Origin: a bacterium
Lineage (GTDB): Bacteria; Zixibacteria; MSB-5A5; GN15; FEB-12
DNA length: 64,000 nt
Direction of reading: 5' to 3'
NCBI GenBank assembly: GCA_020444475.1
Contig: JAHLKV010000003.1
Location: forward strand, 62,001 to 126,000
Under the pieces are notes generated by a model. The model made no database searches, was not told the origin of the DNA, and saw only the letters and a program-made list of their open reading frames with translations. The position numbers and the translations under genes are program-made. Every line of letters begins with the position of its first letter. Position 1 is the stretch's first letter. Below, piece by piece: positions 1 through 9,044 of the stretch.

Positions 1-842
1 AAGGAATTGGCGCGGATGCGAAACACGAACCGTCCAAGCTTCTCTTCGACATACCCCGGACCATAGAGGACGTTCTCGATCTCTCCGGTGGCAATATTCG
101 ACTTCTGACCGTTCTGGTTGTGGACGATGGTCACTACCTGCTCAAACCGCTCGGTAAGCCCTTTCACCAACTCATCGGAGAACGGAAACTCGCCGTAGTT
201 GGTGACGACATTGACCAGCAGCTGTCCGGTGTTTTGTCCTTCGCGCATGACCAGGAACCGCATGTAGCCGTCGTGACGTGCGACATCGTAGACCGTCAGA
301 TCATGCGCGCGAACGAACTCCCGCATCCAGGCGACCAACTCGTTGCAGACCGGCGAGGTCAGATGGCAGTGGTCGAGATCGAATATCGAATCCCACCGTC
401 CGCGCTCATGCAGCCCCAGTGTGAACCCGCCCTCTTCGGTGACGTTAAACGAAAACTCCATCTTGTTGCGATAGGCGTACTGGTCGGGGGAACCGACAAC
501 ATCGTGCACCACCACCGACTCCAGCTTGCCGATCCGGGCGATACACTGCAGCACCTGATCTTTCTTGTAGTGCAGCTGCTGCTCGTAGCTGAGGTCCTGC
601 CAGGTACAGCCGCCGCAGATATCGAAATGAGCGCAGCGGGGTGCGATCCGAAGGTCGGACTTGCGAACGATCTCCTTCACTTTCGCCTGGCAATAGCGTG
701 GCTTCGATTTGACGATCTCGGCCAGCACCAGTTCGCCGGGCAGCCCGCCGTTGCAGAACACGACTTTGCCGTCGAGCCGCCCCACCGACTTGCCGTCGAA
801 CGCCAGGTCCTCTATCTCGATTTCCACGATTTTGGGAGTCAC
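1..842 (-). CDS. rlmD: 23S rRNA (uracil-5-)-methyltransferase, RlmD/TrmA family (partial, C-terminus off left edge)
   Basis: Class I SAM methyltransferases of this family make 5-methyluridine in 23S rRNA or tRNA. The minus strand reads through to the left edge. An N-terminal TRAM-like domain (residues 1-55) is followed by a C-x5-C-x2-C cluster at residues 70, 76 and 79 (RCAHFDICGGCTWQ), the [4Fe-4S] ligands of RlmD/RlmCD, with a further Cys in DLDHCHLTSP. The SAM-binding and catalytic parts lie outside the window. No in-frame ATG exists; GTG at 842 is preceded by AGGAA at a suitable distance. The exact target (U1939, U747 or both) cannot be told from this fragment, so the symbol is a family-level guess. 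Confidence 0.85.
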   Translation of the reverse strand, partial: MTPKIVEIEIEDLAFDGKSVGRLDGKVVFCNGGLPGELVLAEIVKSKPRYCQAKVKEIVRKSDLRIAPRCAHFDICGGCTWQDLSYEQQLHYKKDQVLQCIARIGKLESVVVHDVVGSPDQYAYRNKMEFSFNVTEEGGFTLGLHERGRWDSIFDLDHCHLTSPVCNELVAWMREFVRAHDLTVYDVARHDGYMRFLVMREGQNTGQLLVNVVTNYGEFPFSDELVKGLTERFEQVVTIVHNQNGQKSNIATGEIENVLYGPGYVEEKLGRFVFRIRANS

Positions 843-913
843 CGGCAGTTCCTGTCTGTTGGAGTGTGTCGCGCCATAGTCGTTATACGTAAAAGGTGAG
901 GGGAGTTTCGTTT

Positions 914-1408
914 TCAGGGGGCGCCCAATAACCGTCGCATTGTGTTGATGGTACCGAGATGCAGCGCCTCGTGGATCGTGAGAAAAGAGAGCGCCTCGAC
1001 AAACGTACGCAGCGTCTCATTGCCCGTCACCGTGATCGGCTCTACATAATCCCTGCCGTGCAGTGCGGGGAGATCGGCCCGAGAACGATCGAGCATCAGG
1101 TCGAGGTGAGAACGAGTTTCAGCGAAGTCCGGTGTGAAGTCATTCCACCCCGCCGGCGAGGTTCCCTTCGCGAACGAATCAAACCAGCGCTTCTCCAGCG
1201 GCGGCTCGACACCACACCTGAGATACAGCAGCGACGCCTGGACCGTGGCCAGATGTCCCGCCTGCCAGTGGATGTTGTTGCGGAGACCCCGAGGGATGGT
1301 CTCCCGAACATCCTCCGGTATGGCATCGATCGATACCATACACGCGGTGCGGAAGCGCGCGAAGCGGTCATACATTGATTCAATCGTCTGGCTGTACGAA
1401 TGAGCCAT
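914..1408 (-). CDS. DinB family protein
   Basis: A four-helix-bundle DinB/YfiT-type protein of about 164 residues; relatives are metal-dependent thiol transferases or of unknown function. Metal-ligand type histidines are visible in HWQAGH (N-terminal third) and in the C-terminal TIHEALHLG. It follows the YqaA gene with essentially no gap. A GTG at 1417 would overlap the upstream stop by 4 nt, but the AAGGTGG preceding the ATG at 1408 is better spaced, so ATG is preferred. No substrate can be inferred. A second, divergent DinB gene lies at 56.4-56.9 kb. Confidence 0.75.
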   Translation of the reverse strand: MAHSYSQTIESMYDRFARFRTACMVSIDAIPEDVRETIPRGLRNNIHWQAGHLATVQASLLYLRCGVEPPLEKRWFDSFAKGTSPAGWNDFTPDFAETRSHLDLMLDRSRADLPALHGRDYVEPITVTGNETLRTFVEALSFLTIHEALHLGTINTMRRLLGAP

Positions 1409-1413
1409 CGCGG

Positions 1414-2073
1414 TCACACCACCTTGATGATCAGGAAGCCGCCGATCAGCAGGAGCACGAACAGGATCGCCAGCAGATTGAAGTACTTGTCGATGAAGTC
1501 TGTAATGCGGGTGCCGTATTTCTCGAACAGCGTCCCGACCAGTCCGGCAACCACAAAAAACCGCGCTGAGCGACTGAGCGCCGAGGCGATCACAAAGACC
1601 AAGAAGTTCATTTCGAAAAAGCCCGCCGCGATCGTAAACACCTTGTACGGAATCGGTGTAAACCCGGCGATCCCCACCGCCCAGGCGCCGACCTTCATGC
1701 CGGCCACTTCCTTTTCGTTGAACCAGTAGCGCGCCGTCTCCAGCATCTGACTGGGATCACCGCCGGAGATAGCCGCGATCACGTCGAGTATCTTCGAACC
1801 GATCAACTCGAAGGCGCCGTACCCGATCAGATACCCGACCATCCCGCCTATGACGGACCCGATCGAACAGATCAGAGCGAACCGCACCCACTTGCGGTGA
1901 TCACCCATGCAGAGGGCGATCAAAAGCGGGTCCGGCGGGATGGGAAAAAAGGACGCTTCGGCAAGCGACAGGAAAAAAAGCGCCGTGCGGCTGTGTCGTG
2001 ACCTGGCCCATCGCAGAACCCAGTCGTAGAGCGAGCGGCTCCAGCGGAGCGGTGCGGACAGTATATGCAGCAT
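1414..2073 (-). CDS. YqaA family (VTT/SNARE-associated) inner-membrane protein
   Basis: A 219-residue polytopic protein of the DedA/YqaA superfamily, whose members act in envelope lipid homeostasis. Visible hallmarks are the early FFPIPPDPLLIALCMG segment (residues 43-58), a Gly-rich helix GSVIGGMVGYLIGYG, and a C-terminal helix before a Lys-containing end. The family motif G-x-x-P-x-P-Y-K appears as GFTPIPYKVF near residue 140. It sits 18 bp downstream of the CNNM-type gene and directly upstream of DinB, suggesting one transcript. The precise substrate is unknown. Confidence 0.8.
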   Translation of the reverse strand: MLHILSAPLRWSRSLYDWVLRWARSRHSRTALFFLSLAEASFFPIPPDPLLIALCMGDHRKWVRFALICSIGSVIGGMVGYLIGYGAFELIGSKILDVIAAISGGDPSQMLETARYWFNEKEVAGMKVGAWAVGIAGFTPIPYKVFTIAAGFFEMNFLVFVIASALSRSARFFVVAGLVGTLFEKYGTRITDFIDKYFNLLAILFVLLLIGGFLIIKVV

Positions 2074-2091
2074 GTCGGTGTGTCGCTCGGC

Positions 2092-3411
2092 TCAGGCGCC
2101 GATCTCTTCCTGCGGCGGCAGTTTTTCCACTTTCAACCGCAGTATGCGATTCTCCTGTTTTGCCAGAACCGTCAGGCGGGTGTTGGCTATCCGCACCGTC
2201 TCGTGTTTCTCCGGTACATGGCCGACCGTATCGATAAACAGTCCGGCCAGCGTATCAACATGCTCTTCGGGCAGACGGACATCCAGCAGCTCGTTGATTT
2301 CACCGGGCCACACCGTACCGTTGGCGTAGGCGACCGTGTCGGAGTGCTTCACCAGCGGCGCGGCCTCGGCATCGTATTCATCCTGTATCTCACCTACCAG
2401 CTCTTCGAGGATATCCTCGAGGGTGATAATCCCATCCGTGCCCCCGTACTCATCGAGTACGATGGCAAGGTGGTTTTTCCCTTTCTGGAATTCCCGAAGA
2501 AGCTTCGGCAGCGGCATCGAATTCGGCACAAAGAACGGCGGTCGAAGCAGTTTGTCCAGTGAGAAGTCTCCGTCCGCGGTGTTTATCTTAAGCAGATCCT
2601 TGGAGTAGATCACCCCCACCACTTCATCGATCGACTTGTCGAACACCGGATAGCGGCTGTACCCCTGCTCGCGGATGACGGCCATGATGTCGTCAAAACC
2701 GCTGGCCGCCTCGAACCCGACCACATCGGTCCGCGGCGTCATGGCGCGACTGACGGTCGAGTCGGCGAAATCAAACACCGAGCGCACGAAGTCCCGCTCC
2801 GTCTCATCGAAAAAGCCCCGCTCCTTCCCCTCGATGATCATCTGGTTGATCTCTTCTTCGGTGACGATGTTTTCATCGGTAGACTGCCTGACTCCGAGCA
2901 TTCGCACAATCAGCACCGCCATGCCGGAGAGCATCCGCGAGAAAACCGAGGTCACCGCGATGAACAGCGATATGGGTCGGGAGATAATCCGCGCATACCG
3001 CTCCGGGAACGACAGCGCCAGATACTTGGGGACCAGCTCGCCGATCACCACCGACAGGACCGTGATCGCCACTACCGCCACGACGACCGCGATCGGTCCC
3101 GCCGTGTCGGCAATCATGGGGACGGGGATGTAGCTGATGCCGTTGGCTATCTCATCAACGATCGTGGCGCCGGAGAAGACCCCCACCATGGCGCCGACCA
3201 GGGTAATTCCCACCTGGATGGTGGCGAGAAAGCGTTCGGGTTTTTCACGCAGACGGAGGGCGCGCGAAGCGCCGGGTTTGCCGTCGGAAGCTTTCTGACG
3301 GAGGCGCGCCTTGCGCGAGGCGATGATGGAAAACTCGGCGAGTGAGAACACGCCGTTGGCGAGTATAAGCAGAAAGATAGCCAGCAGTTCTACCCACAAC
3401 GGGATCTCCAT
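2092..3411 (-). CDS. CNNM/HlyC-CorC family membrane protein (DUF21 + CBS pair + CorC_HlyC)
   Basis: A 439-residue protein with the standard architecture: an N-terminal DUF21 transmembrane domain (residues 1-200, helices at 5-25, 65-90, 100-125), a CBS pair (210-335; SRAMTPRTDV and YSRYPVFDKSIDEVVGVIYSKDLL), and a C-terminal CorC_HlyC domain (350-435). The family is linked to Mg2+ efflux or resistance; older annotations call it hemolysin or TlyC. ATG at 3411 has GGGAG upstream. It appears to head the short run YqaA-DinB. Nothing is missing or truncated. Confidence 0.88.
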   Translation of the reverse strand: MEIPLWVELLAIFLLILANGVFSLAEFSIIASRKARLRQKASDGKPGASRALRLREKPERFLATIQVGITLVGAMVGVFSGATIVDEIANGISYIPVPMIADTAGPIAVVVAVVAITVLSVVIGELVPKYLALSFPERYARIISRPISLFIAVTSVFSRMLSGMAVLIVRMLGVRQSTDENIVTEEEINQMIIEGKERGFFDETERDFVRSVFDFADSTVSRAMTPRTDVVGFEAASGFDDIMAVIREQGYSRYPVFDKSIDEVVGVIYSKDLLKINTADGDFSLDKLLRPPFFVPNSMPLPKLLREFQKGKNHLAIVLDEYGGTDGIITLEDILEELVGEIQDEYDAEAAPLVKHSDTVAYANGTVWPGEINELLDVRLPEEHVDTLAGLFIDTVGHVPEKHETVRIANTRLTVLAKQENRILRLKVEKLPPQEEIGA

Positions 3412-3468
3412 GATCAGGCGGACTCCCTGATACTTCGTTGCGGACCACCGGCTGTCTCGTCGCTTTCT

Positions 3469-4359
3469 CTATCTTTGTCCAGCATATCCCTGGTATACGG
3501 ATTTTTGCGCATGCTCCTCTAGTCGCGCAAGTCGCTTATCCAGCGGCGGGTGAGTCGAAAAGAGATTGCTCAACCCCCGACCGGAAAGCGGATTGGCGAT
3601 CATAAGATTAGCCGTACCGGGCCGGTCGTCAAGGTTCAATCGATAGGGGGCCTGGTGGATCTTTTTCAGCGCCGAAGCGAGCTGCATGTGACGGCCGCCG
3701 GGCGCGGCGATACGTCCGCCGATCGCGTCGGCTTTGTACTCCCGCTGTCGGGAAATCGCCGTCTGCAACAACACCGCCATGAACGGGGCCAGGAGCGCGG
3801 TCACGAGCAATCCGATCCCGCCACCCCCGCGCTCGTCGCGGCTGTAGCCGCCGAAAATCGCGCCCCAGCGGGCGATCGAAGCCAGAATCCCGATCGCACC
3901 CACTAGCGTAGCCGCCACCGTGCCGATCAGCATATCTTTGTTTTTTACATGCGCCAGCTCATGCCCCATGACGCCCTCGAGTTCTCCCCGATCCAGAATC
4001 TCAAGCAACCCTTCAGTCGCGGCGACGGCAGCATGCTCGGCGTTGCGACCGGTCGCAAATGCATTGGGCGCTTTGGTGGGGATGACGTACACGCGCGGCA
4101 TCGGCATGCCGTTCAGGGTCGCGATATTACGCACGACTTCATACAACAGCCCCGGCTTGCCGCGCTCACCCGCCTGGACTTCGCGCGCCTTGTACATCTT
4201 GAGCACCATTTTGTCCGATGCCCAATAGGCGATGAAGTTCATCACGGCGGCGATGGCAAACGCGAGAATCATGCCGTTCTGTCCACCGAAATAGTAACCG
4301 ATAGCCATAAAAATGGCCATCAGCACCGTCATCATCAAAAACACCTTCATGGTGTTCAT
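3469..4359 (-). CDS. htpX: HtpX-type M48 membrane zinc metalloprotease
   Basis: Membrane-embedded protease for quality control of misfolded membrane proteins. The zinc motif HELAH (MGHELAHVKNKDM) is seen at about residue 130, the third ligand Glu in REYKADAIGG near residue 210. Two N-terminal helices (MKVFLMMTVLMAIFMAIGYYF and the next) and two central helices match HtpX topology, and 296 residues is the usual length. The ATG at 4359 is preferred because GGAGG lies 9 nt upstream; the upstream in-frame extension has no such site. No heat-shock promoter was identified. Confidence 0.92.
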   Translation of the reverse strand: MNTMKVFLMMTVLMAIFMAIGYYFGGQNGMILAFAIAAVMNFIAYWASDKMVLKMYKAREVQAGERGKPGLLYEVVRNIATLNGMPMPRVYVIPTKAPNAFATGRNAEHAAVAATEGLLEILDRGELEGVMGHELAHVKNKDMLIGTVAATLVGAIGILASIARWGAIFGGYSRDERGGGGIGLLVTALLAPFMAVLLQTAISRQREYKADAIGGRIAAPGGRHMQLASALKKIHQAPYRLNLDDRPGTANLMIANPLSGRGLSNLFSTHPPLDKRLARLEEHAQKSVYQGYAGQR

Positions 4360-4478
4360 TTCCACCAACCTCCGTTGGACGCTGCAGTTGTCGAGCCTAC
4401 CACACGGCAACTCGTTTATTCGCTCTTAATAGCGAAAAACGGCCCCAAAAAGTTCCAGAAATCGGCAGGACGCGGGCA

Positions 4479-6815
4479 CTATCGAATCCGTTTTCGCTTT
4501 CCGCGTCCGAACGACACGTTTTCGTTCGAGTAAGATCCTTCCGGCTCCGGCTGATCCTCCTGATCGGTGTCCGCAACCACCGGGCCGACTTCGGTTTCCG
4601 AAGACTTCTGGGCGGCGGTTGCACGTCCCTTGCGAGCGCGCGAACGACCATAGGACACAGTTTTCTGCTCGGGCTCATTGTCGGCTGTCTCCGACGCCGA
4701 CTCCCGGCCGGCAGCATCATCGCGCTCCCGTTTTGCCTCAGTCGGCGCGGCCTCGGCCTGTTCTACGACCTTCGGCGGGGTGGGCGCCTGGTCAACTGGC
4801 GGCTTTGCCTCCGGTTCGGAGGCGCGCCCCGGCAGAGTCTCTTCCTTCGGCGGGCTTTCCTGAGCGGTGACCGATTCAGTTTCGCTCGAGTTCTCGTCTT
4901 CGGGTTTTGGTGACCGACGCGGTTTCAGTTCGCGGCGACGCACCCGCGGGGCCCGGCCTTCGAATGAGCGACCGTTGCCCGGACGCTCGGCGGCGTTCGT
5001 CTCGTCCGGCTGCTCGACTTCCGGCTTTGTGTCGGCTTGGGGCTGAACAACCGGATCGGAGTCGAACGATGGTATCGGGGTCAGCCGGGAGGTGATCCGC
5101 GTCTCCTCGACAGGCACCTGCGCTTCGGGTTTCTCCGGCGGTGCGTCCTGACGGGCTGCCGATCTCGATTCGGCCTTGTCCGCACGGACGGTCTCTCGCT
5201 CGTCGGAGCGATCGCGCCGTTCCCGACGGTTGTCCGGGGCGCCGCGACGATTGTCATCGCGCGGACCGCGCTCCGGTCGCCGAGGACCGGACTCGCGCCG
5301 TCCCCGACGGTTATCCCGCTGAGAGTCGTCGCCGGTTCGTTCCGGGCGACGCCGCGAGCGGCGATCATCGCGATCGCTGCGTTCGGTCGGCGCCGACGGT
5401 CGGTCTTGCACCGGGGTCGGGGGGCTGTCGGTTCGACGGCCTCTTCCGATCGGTGGCTTGCGGTCACGATCCTGATCCCGTCCGCGTCCCGAGCGACGAT
5501 CCGGCCGATCGGGCCCTGAGCGTGAGGTCCGCGGATCGCGGCGCGTGGCTCGATTGCGTTCACCCGCCATACGGGCGCCGCGCTGACCGACGGTCTTGAA
5601 CTCGAACGTCTCGGCAATTACCGCCGCCGAGACACCGTCGCCGGTGACATTAACCACTGTCCGGATGCGATCGACAATCCAGTCGACTACCAGCAGCGCG
5701 GCAAAAGCCGCCATCGCTTCGCGCGGGAAGCCGGCAATCGAGGCAACTGCAATCACCCCCCACAGCGCCGCACTCGGCACGCCGCCCAGCGCCATGGAGA
5801 CAATCACCGATCCGACAAACAGCTGAATGATCTGGAGAATAGACAGGCTCAGCCCCGCAGCCTGCGCGACAAACACGCCGGCGGCGGCCAGATACAACGC
5901 CGAGCCGTTCATGTTCAGGCTCATGCTCAGCGGGAGCACGAACGAACCGGCCCGCTCGTCGACGTCATTGCGATTGACGACGCAGTCGTACGTCGCCGGG
6001 AAAGTCGCCGACGATGAGGCGGTTCCGAACGCCGTCCACAGCGCCGGAAGCATGTTGCTGAGGTAATCGACAGGTGAGCGCTGACCGTAGATACGAAGGA
6101 CCAGCGGCAGGACGATGATGCCCATAAAGAGCAGACCGATCACCACCACCAGCATGAGCATGGCCGAACCGACCGCCATATCCAGCAGCGAGCTTCGATG
6201 GTTGGCGACCACCGTTCCGACCAGAACTCCGAGACCGAGCGGAGCGACAAACATGACCCACGAAAGCAGCTTGGTCAACAGGTCGCGCAGATCCTTGAAA
6301 AACGAAAGCAGCGTCCGTCCCCGCGCGCCGCGGGTGATCAGGACGATACCAACAAGTATGCTCACCACCACCAGGCCGATATAGCTGCCACCATCGGCAG
6401 CCTCGATCAAATTGGCGGGGATCAGGGAGGTGAGAAAATCACCAAATGAACGCAGCTGCGACGGCATAACTTCGATCGGCAGCGGCGAAGAACCGACCGA
6501 GACACCCTTGCCCGGTCCGAAGATAAGTGCGAGAACGAGTCCCGCAGCGGCCGCGATACCTGATGTCGCGGCAAATAACCCCACTGTCTTGAGGGTCGTA
6601 CGACCGAGCTTGCGGTAGTCACCAAGCGTCGTGATACCGATAACGATCGTCGTAATAATAAGGGGGAAGACGATGATCTTGAGGGCGTTGAGAAACAGGG
6701 TACCGATAAAATCTACTGTCAGCATGACACTCGGCAGGAACCATCCGCATAAAGCGCCGAGTACGATACCGACCATTATCCAGTACGACAGATGTTGTGA
6801 TGATTGATCGCTCAT
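4479..6815 (-). CDS. Dicarboxylate/amino acid:cation symporter (SDF/DAACS) with long disordered charged C-terminal tail
   Basis: Residues 1-415 are a complete sodium:dicarboxylate (GltPh-like) transporter: eight-helix layout, the Ser-rich re-entrant hairpin (FGTASSSATFPATYDC) and the NMNGSALYLAAAGVF helix 7 motif. From about residue 418 to 778 the reading frame continues into about 360 residues dominated by Arg, Asp, Glu, Pro and Ser, first RD/RP-rich, then acidic PEE/EAxP-rich, ending with SYGRSR and SFGRGKRKR-like basic motifs. SDF proteins normally end soon after helix 8, so the tail is unusual; it resembles disordered RNase E-like scaffolds in composition only. The start at 6815 (MSDQSSQ) is chosen by family length; its SD is weak. 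Confidence 0.85.
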   Translation of the reverse strand: MSDQSSQHLSYWIMVGIVLGALCGWFLPSVMLTVDFIGTLFLNALKIIVFPLIITTIVIGITTLGDYRKLGRTTLKTVGLFAATSGIAAAAGLVLALIFGPGKGVSVGSSPLPIEVMPSQLRSFGDFLTSLIPANLIEAADGGSYIGLVVVSILVGIVLITRGARGRTLLSFFKDLRDLLTKLLSWVMFVAPLGLGVLVGTVVANHRSSLLDMAVGSAMLMLVVVIGLLFMGIIVLPLVLRIYGQRSPVDYLSNMLPALWTAFGTASSSATFPATYDCVVNRNDVDERAGSFVLPLSMSLNMNGSALYLAAAGVFVAQAAGLSLSILQIIQLFVGSVIVSMALGGVPSAALWGVIAVASIAGFPREAMAAFAALLVVDWIVDRIRTVVNVTGDGVSAAVIAETFEFKTVGQRGARMAGERNRATRRDPRTSRSGPDRPDRRSGRGRDQDRDRKPPIGRGRRTDSPPTPVQDRPSAPTERSDRDDRRSRRRPERTGDDSQRDNRRGRRESGPRRPERGPRDDNRRGAPDNRRERRDRSDERETVRADKAESRSAARQDAPPEKPEAQVPVEETRITSRLTPIPSFDSDPVVQPQADTKPEVEQPDETNAAERPGNGRSFEGRAPRVRRRELKPRRSPKPEDENSSETESVTAQESPPKEETLPGRASEPEAKPPVDQAPTPPKVVEQAEAAPTEAKRERDDAAGRESASETADNEPEQKTVSYGRSRARKGRATAAQKSSETEVGPVVADTDQEDQPEPEGSYSNENVSFGRGKRKRIR

Positions 6816-7024
6816 GATTTCTTTGGGTTGCAGCCCACCGCGAGCGGCGTCGGTCGCCGAACGGGGGCGTTCAACACGCAACGTGTCCTTCTTCCTTCTA
6901 GTTAGTTCCCGGAACAGGTCGACTCCGGCACGGTGACTATCGACACACCATAGTAAATCCCGCGCCGCTGGCCTGCTCGCTGGCTAAGACCGAGACAAAG
7001 GCCGGTCTTTCGCTAAAGCCTTGC

Positions 7025-7053
7025 ATGATAGACTAGAACATCGTGTCTGGCAA
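7025..7053 (-). promoter_or_regulatory. Putative sigma70-type promoter for the SDF symporter gene
   Basis: On the minus strand TTGCCA and TATCAT are separated by 17 nt. It would give a leader of about 200 nt before the ATG at 6815. Seen in sequence only; start site not demonstrated. Confidence 0.4.
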
Positions 7054-7111
7054 GGGGTTTTTGGCAACGGGGCCCCGCAATGAACAGCGCAAGCTATTGC
7101 CTCACTGATAG

Positions 7112-8140
7112 TTACAGCCGAAGGTCGCGGTTTAGCCGCTCCACATCGCCCCGGTCCCCAATAAGTACCAGCACATCCCCCGAGTTTAGCACCGTCGCCG
7201 GGCCCGGATTGATCGACATCCGGTTCCCCACCTTCTTGATGCCGATGATGGTCACGCCGTACTTGTTCTTCAGTCCGGAATCGATGACCGACTTGCCGTC
7301 GAGCACCGAGTCGGACGGCAGGCTCAGTTCTTCGATAATCAGGCCGTCGTGCTCGAACCCGGTCATTTGGACGAAGTCGACCACGTTCGGTCGGGTGGCC
7401 GCCATAGCCATGCGCACGCCGCCGAGGATGTGCGGAATCACGACATTGTTGGCGCCGGCGCGAATCAGTTTTTTCTCGCCTTCTTCGAAATCGGCCCGGG
7501 CGATGATGTTCAGATCGCCCCGCATGTGACGAGCGGTCAGGGTGAGATAGACGTTCAGGGCCTCATCGGGAAGGGTCGAAATGAGCGTCCGCGCCGTCTC
7601 GATACCCGCCTCGCGCAGCACATCCTCCTCGGTAGCATCCCCCTGCACGAAAAGATAGCCATCGTTGAGCAGGCGCTCGACCGACTGGTCATCTTTTTCG
7701 ATCACCACAAACGGCACCTGCTGTCGCTCGAACTCGACCGCCACCCGTCGTCCGACTCGTCCAAACCCGGCCACGATGAAGTGGTCGCTTAGCTTTCGAA
7801 GCCGCTTCTCCATTTTCCTCCTGCTCACTAGTTCGCGAAACTGACCTTCTATGATAAGCTGCCCGACGGCCGCCGCGATAAATCCGCCGAGTGCAACTCC
7901 GAACACGATCAGCATGATCGTAAACATCCGGCTCTCGGCATGTAGCTCGCGGATCTCTCCGAAACCGACGGTCGACAGGGTTATTATGGTCATGTAGAGC
8001 GCGTCGAGAAACGTCCAGTCCTCGAGATACATGTAACCGACCGTTCCGGCGCTGACAATCACCACTGCCCCCAGCATGGCAACACGCAATTGTTGCGCCG
8101 GGGACAATCTGCCTGCATCTCGCTGCCTGGGCCGTATCAT
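7112..8140 (-). CDS. Two-TM potassium channel with RCK (TrkA-N/TrkA-C) domains
   Basis: Residues 20-40 and 70-95 form two membrane helices flanking a pore with the selectivity filter TVGFGE. A cytoplasmic RCK module follows: Rossmann start FIVAGFGRVGRRVAVEFE (about 118), acidic ribose-binding region VVIEKDD, then a TrkA-C domain (about 255-342) ending in LVLIGDRGDVERLNRDLRL. This is the MthK/Kch-type architecture for ligand-gated K+ flux. Length (342) is normal. It is transcribed alone, divergently from the VanZ gene. Gating ligand (Ca2+, nucleotide or NAD) cannot be deduced. Confidence 0.9.
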   Translation of the reverse strand: MIRPRQRDAGRLSPAQQLRVAMLGAVVIVSAGTVGYMYLEDWTFLDALYMTIITLSTVGFGEIRELHAESRMFTIMLIVFGVALGGFIAAAVGQLIIEGQFRELVSRRKMEKRLRKLSDHFIVAGFGRVGRRVAVEFERQQVPFVVIEKDDQSVERLLNDGYLFVQGDATEEDVLREAGIETARTLISTLPDEALNVYLTLTARHMRGDLNIIARADFEEGEKKLIRAGANNVVIPHILGGVRMAMAATRPNVVDFVQMTGFEHDGLIIEELSLPSDSVLDGKSVIDSGLKNKYGVTIIGIKKVGNRMSINPGPATVLNSGDVLVLIGDRGDVERLNRDLRL

Positions 8141-8263
8141 GGCCGGAAATTAAGCGAGGCGATCAACCGCGCGCCAATTAAAAACTCCCTAACACACTTC
8201 TAGCGCACCGTTCACCGGGGATTGTTGTTGACTCCCGACCGACTGTCGTCTAAACAAAGCGTC

Positions 8264-8692
8264 ATGAACGTGCGTAAACCTCCGTCGACCACCGGCGCCC
8301 GATTTCTCTGGTACCACCTTCCCGTCCTGCTCTACGCCGGGTTGATAATCGCAGCCTCGTCGCTTCCGAACCTGAAGACGCCGAAGGTCGATTTTGTTGC
8401 TCTCGACAAGCTCATTCACTTCGTTGAATACTCCCTGTTCGCCTGGATCACCTTCCGGTCTTTCTCGCACATCGGTCGGCCAATCTCCCTCACGGTCGCC
8501 TACCTCCTCTCGGTCCTGTTCGTGTCCCTGTTTGCGATGGCAGACGAATATTATCAGAGTTTCGTTCCGGGCCGGGTTATGGACGTCAACGACCTCGTCA
8601 TGGACATCGGCGGCGCAATTCTTGTGGCGACCTTCTTCTGGCTCCGCGCCCGGCGACTGCACTCCCTCCAGAACGCCGAAGTGCAGAATTAG
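8264..8692 (+). CDS. VanZ-like membrane protein
   Basis: A 142-residue polytopic protein with the VanZ hallmark: a first helix ending in SSLP, the DKLIHFVEYSLFAWI motif, then DEYYQSFVPGRVMDVNDLVMDIGGA, matching the D-E-x-x-Q...R...D-x-x-x-N/D pattern of the family. Most members have unknown roles; VanZ itself affects teicoplanin resistance. ATG at 8264 is taken because the family begins near the first helix; the upstream ATG-less extension has no SD. A minus-strand open frame over the same region is a shadow. Confidence 0.8.
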   Translation: MNVRKPPSTTGARFLWYHLPVLLYAGLIIAASSLPNLKTPKVDFVALDKLIHFVEYSLFAWITFRSFSHIGRPISLTVAYLLSVLFVSLFAMADEYYQSFVPGRVMDVNDLVMDIGGAILVATFFWLRARRLHSLQNAEVQN

Positions 8693-9044
8693 GACAGCCC
8701 CGATTCGGCATAATCCCTTGACAGATGGGGCCCAAATGGTATATTTGAAACGGTCTATGTGGGGATCTACTTACCCTGCGTACTTACTGCATTGCATTTC
8801 GATTTTCCTGTTTCTAGGTCTGACGTACTGGCTGGAAATAAAAAACGACCGGGGATGTTACCCGGATAAGGGCTAATGAACCAGCGTGTAACGCACATGG
8901 CTGATTTCTTGTGGGGGACATCTGCCCGATTGTGCGTTCGTACGAAAAACTACGCGTCCATGGTGGCATGGTCCGCTCAGTTTCGATAGTAAGCAAAATC
9001 CGCAAATAAACACCTATAGTCTCGGAAAGTACTAGGAGAAGAGT
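8693..9044 (+). other. Intergenic region with promoter and about 290-nt leader of the giant secreted protein gene
   Basis: No coding sequence is supported. It holds the promoter at 8718-8745 and a long untranslated leader that ends with AGGAGAAGAGT just before the ATG at 9045. No known riboswitch motif was recognised in the leader. Confidence 0.5.
8718..8745 (+). promoter_or_regulatory. Putative sigma70-type promoter
   Basis: TTGACA, 16-nt spacer, TATATT. Well placed to drive the secreted-protein pair beginning at 9045. Confidence 0.5.

Noticed and set aside
120..899. 259-codon plus-strand open frame
   Set aside because: Antisense shadow of the RlmD-type gene, whose minus-strand frame has a TRAM domain and Fe-S Cys motif.
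8189..8662. Minus-strand 157-codon frame
   Set aside because: Antisense to the VanZ gene.
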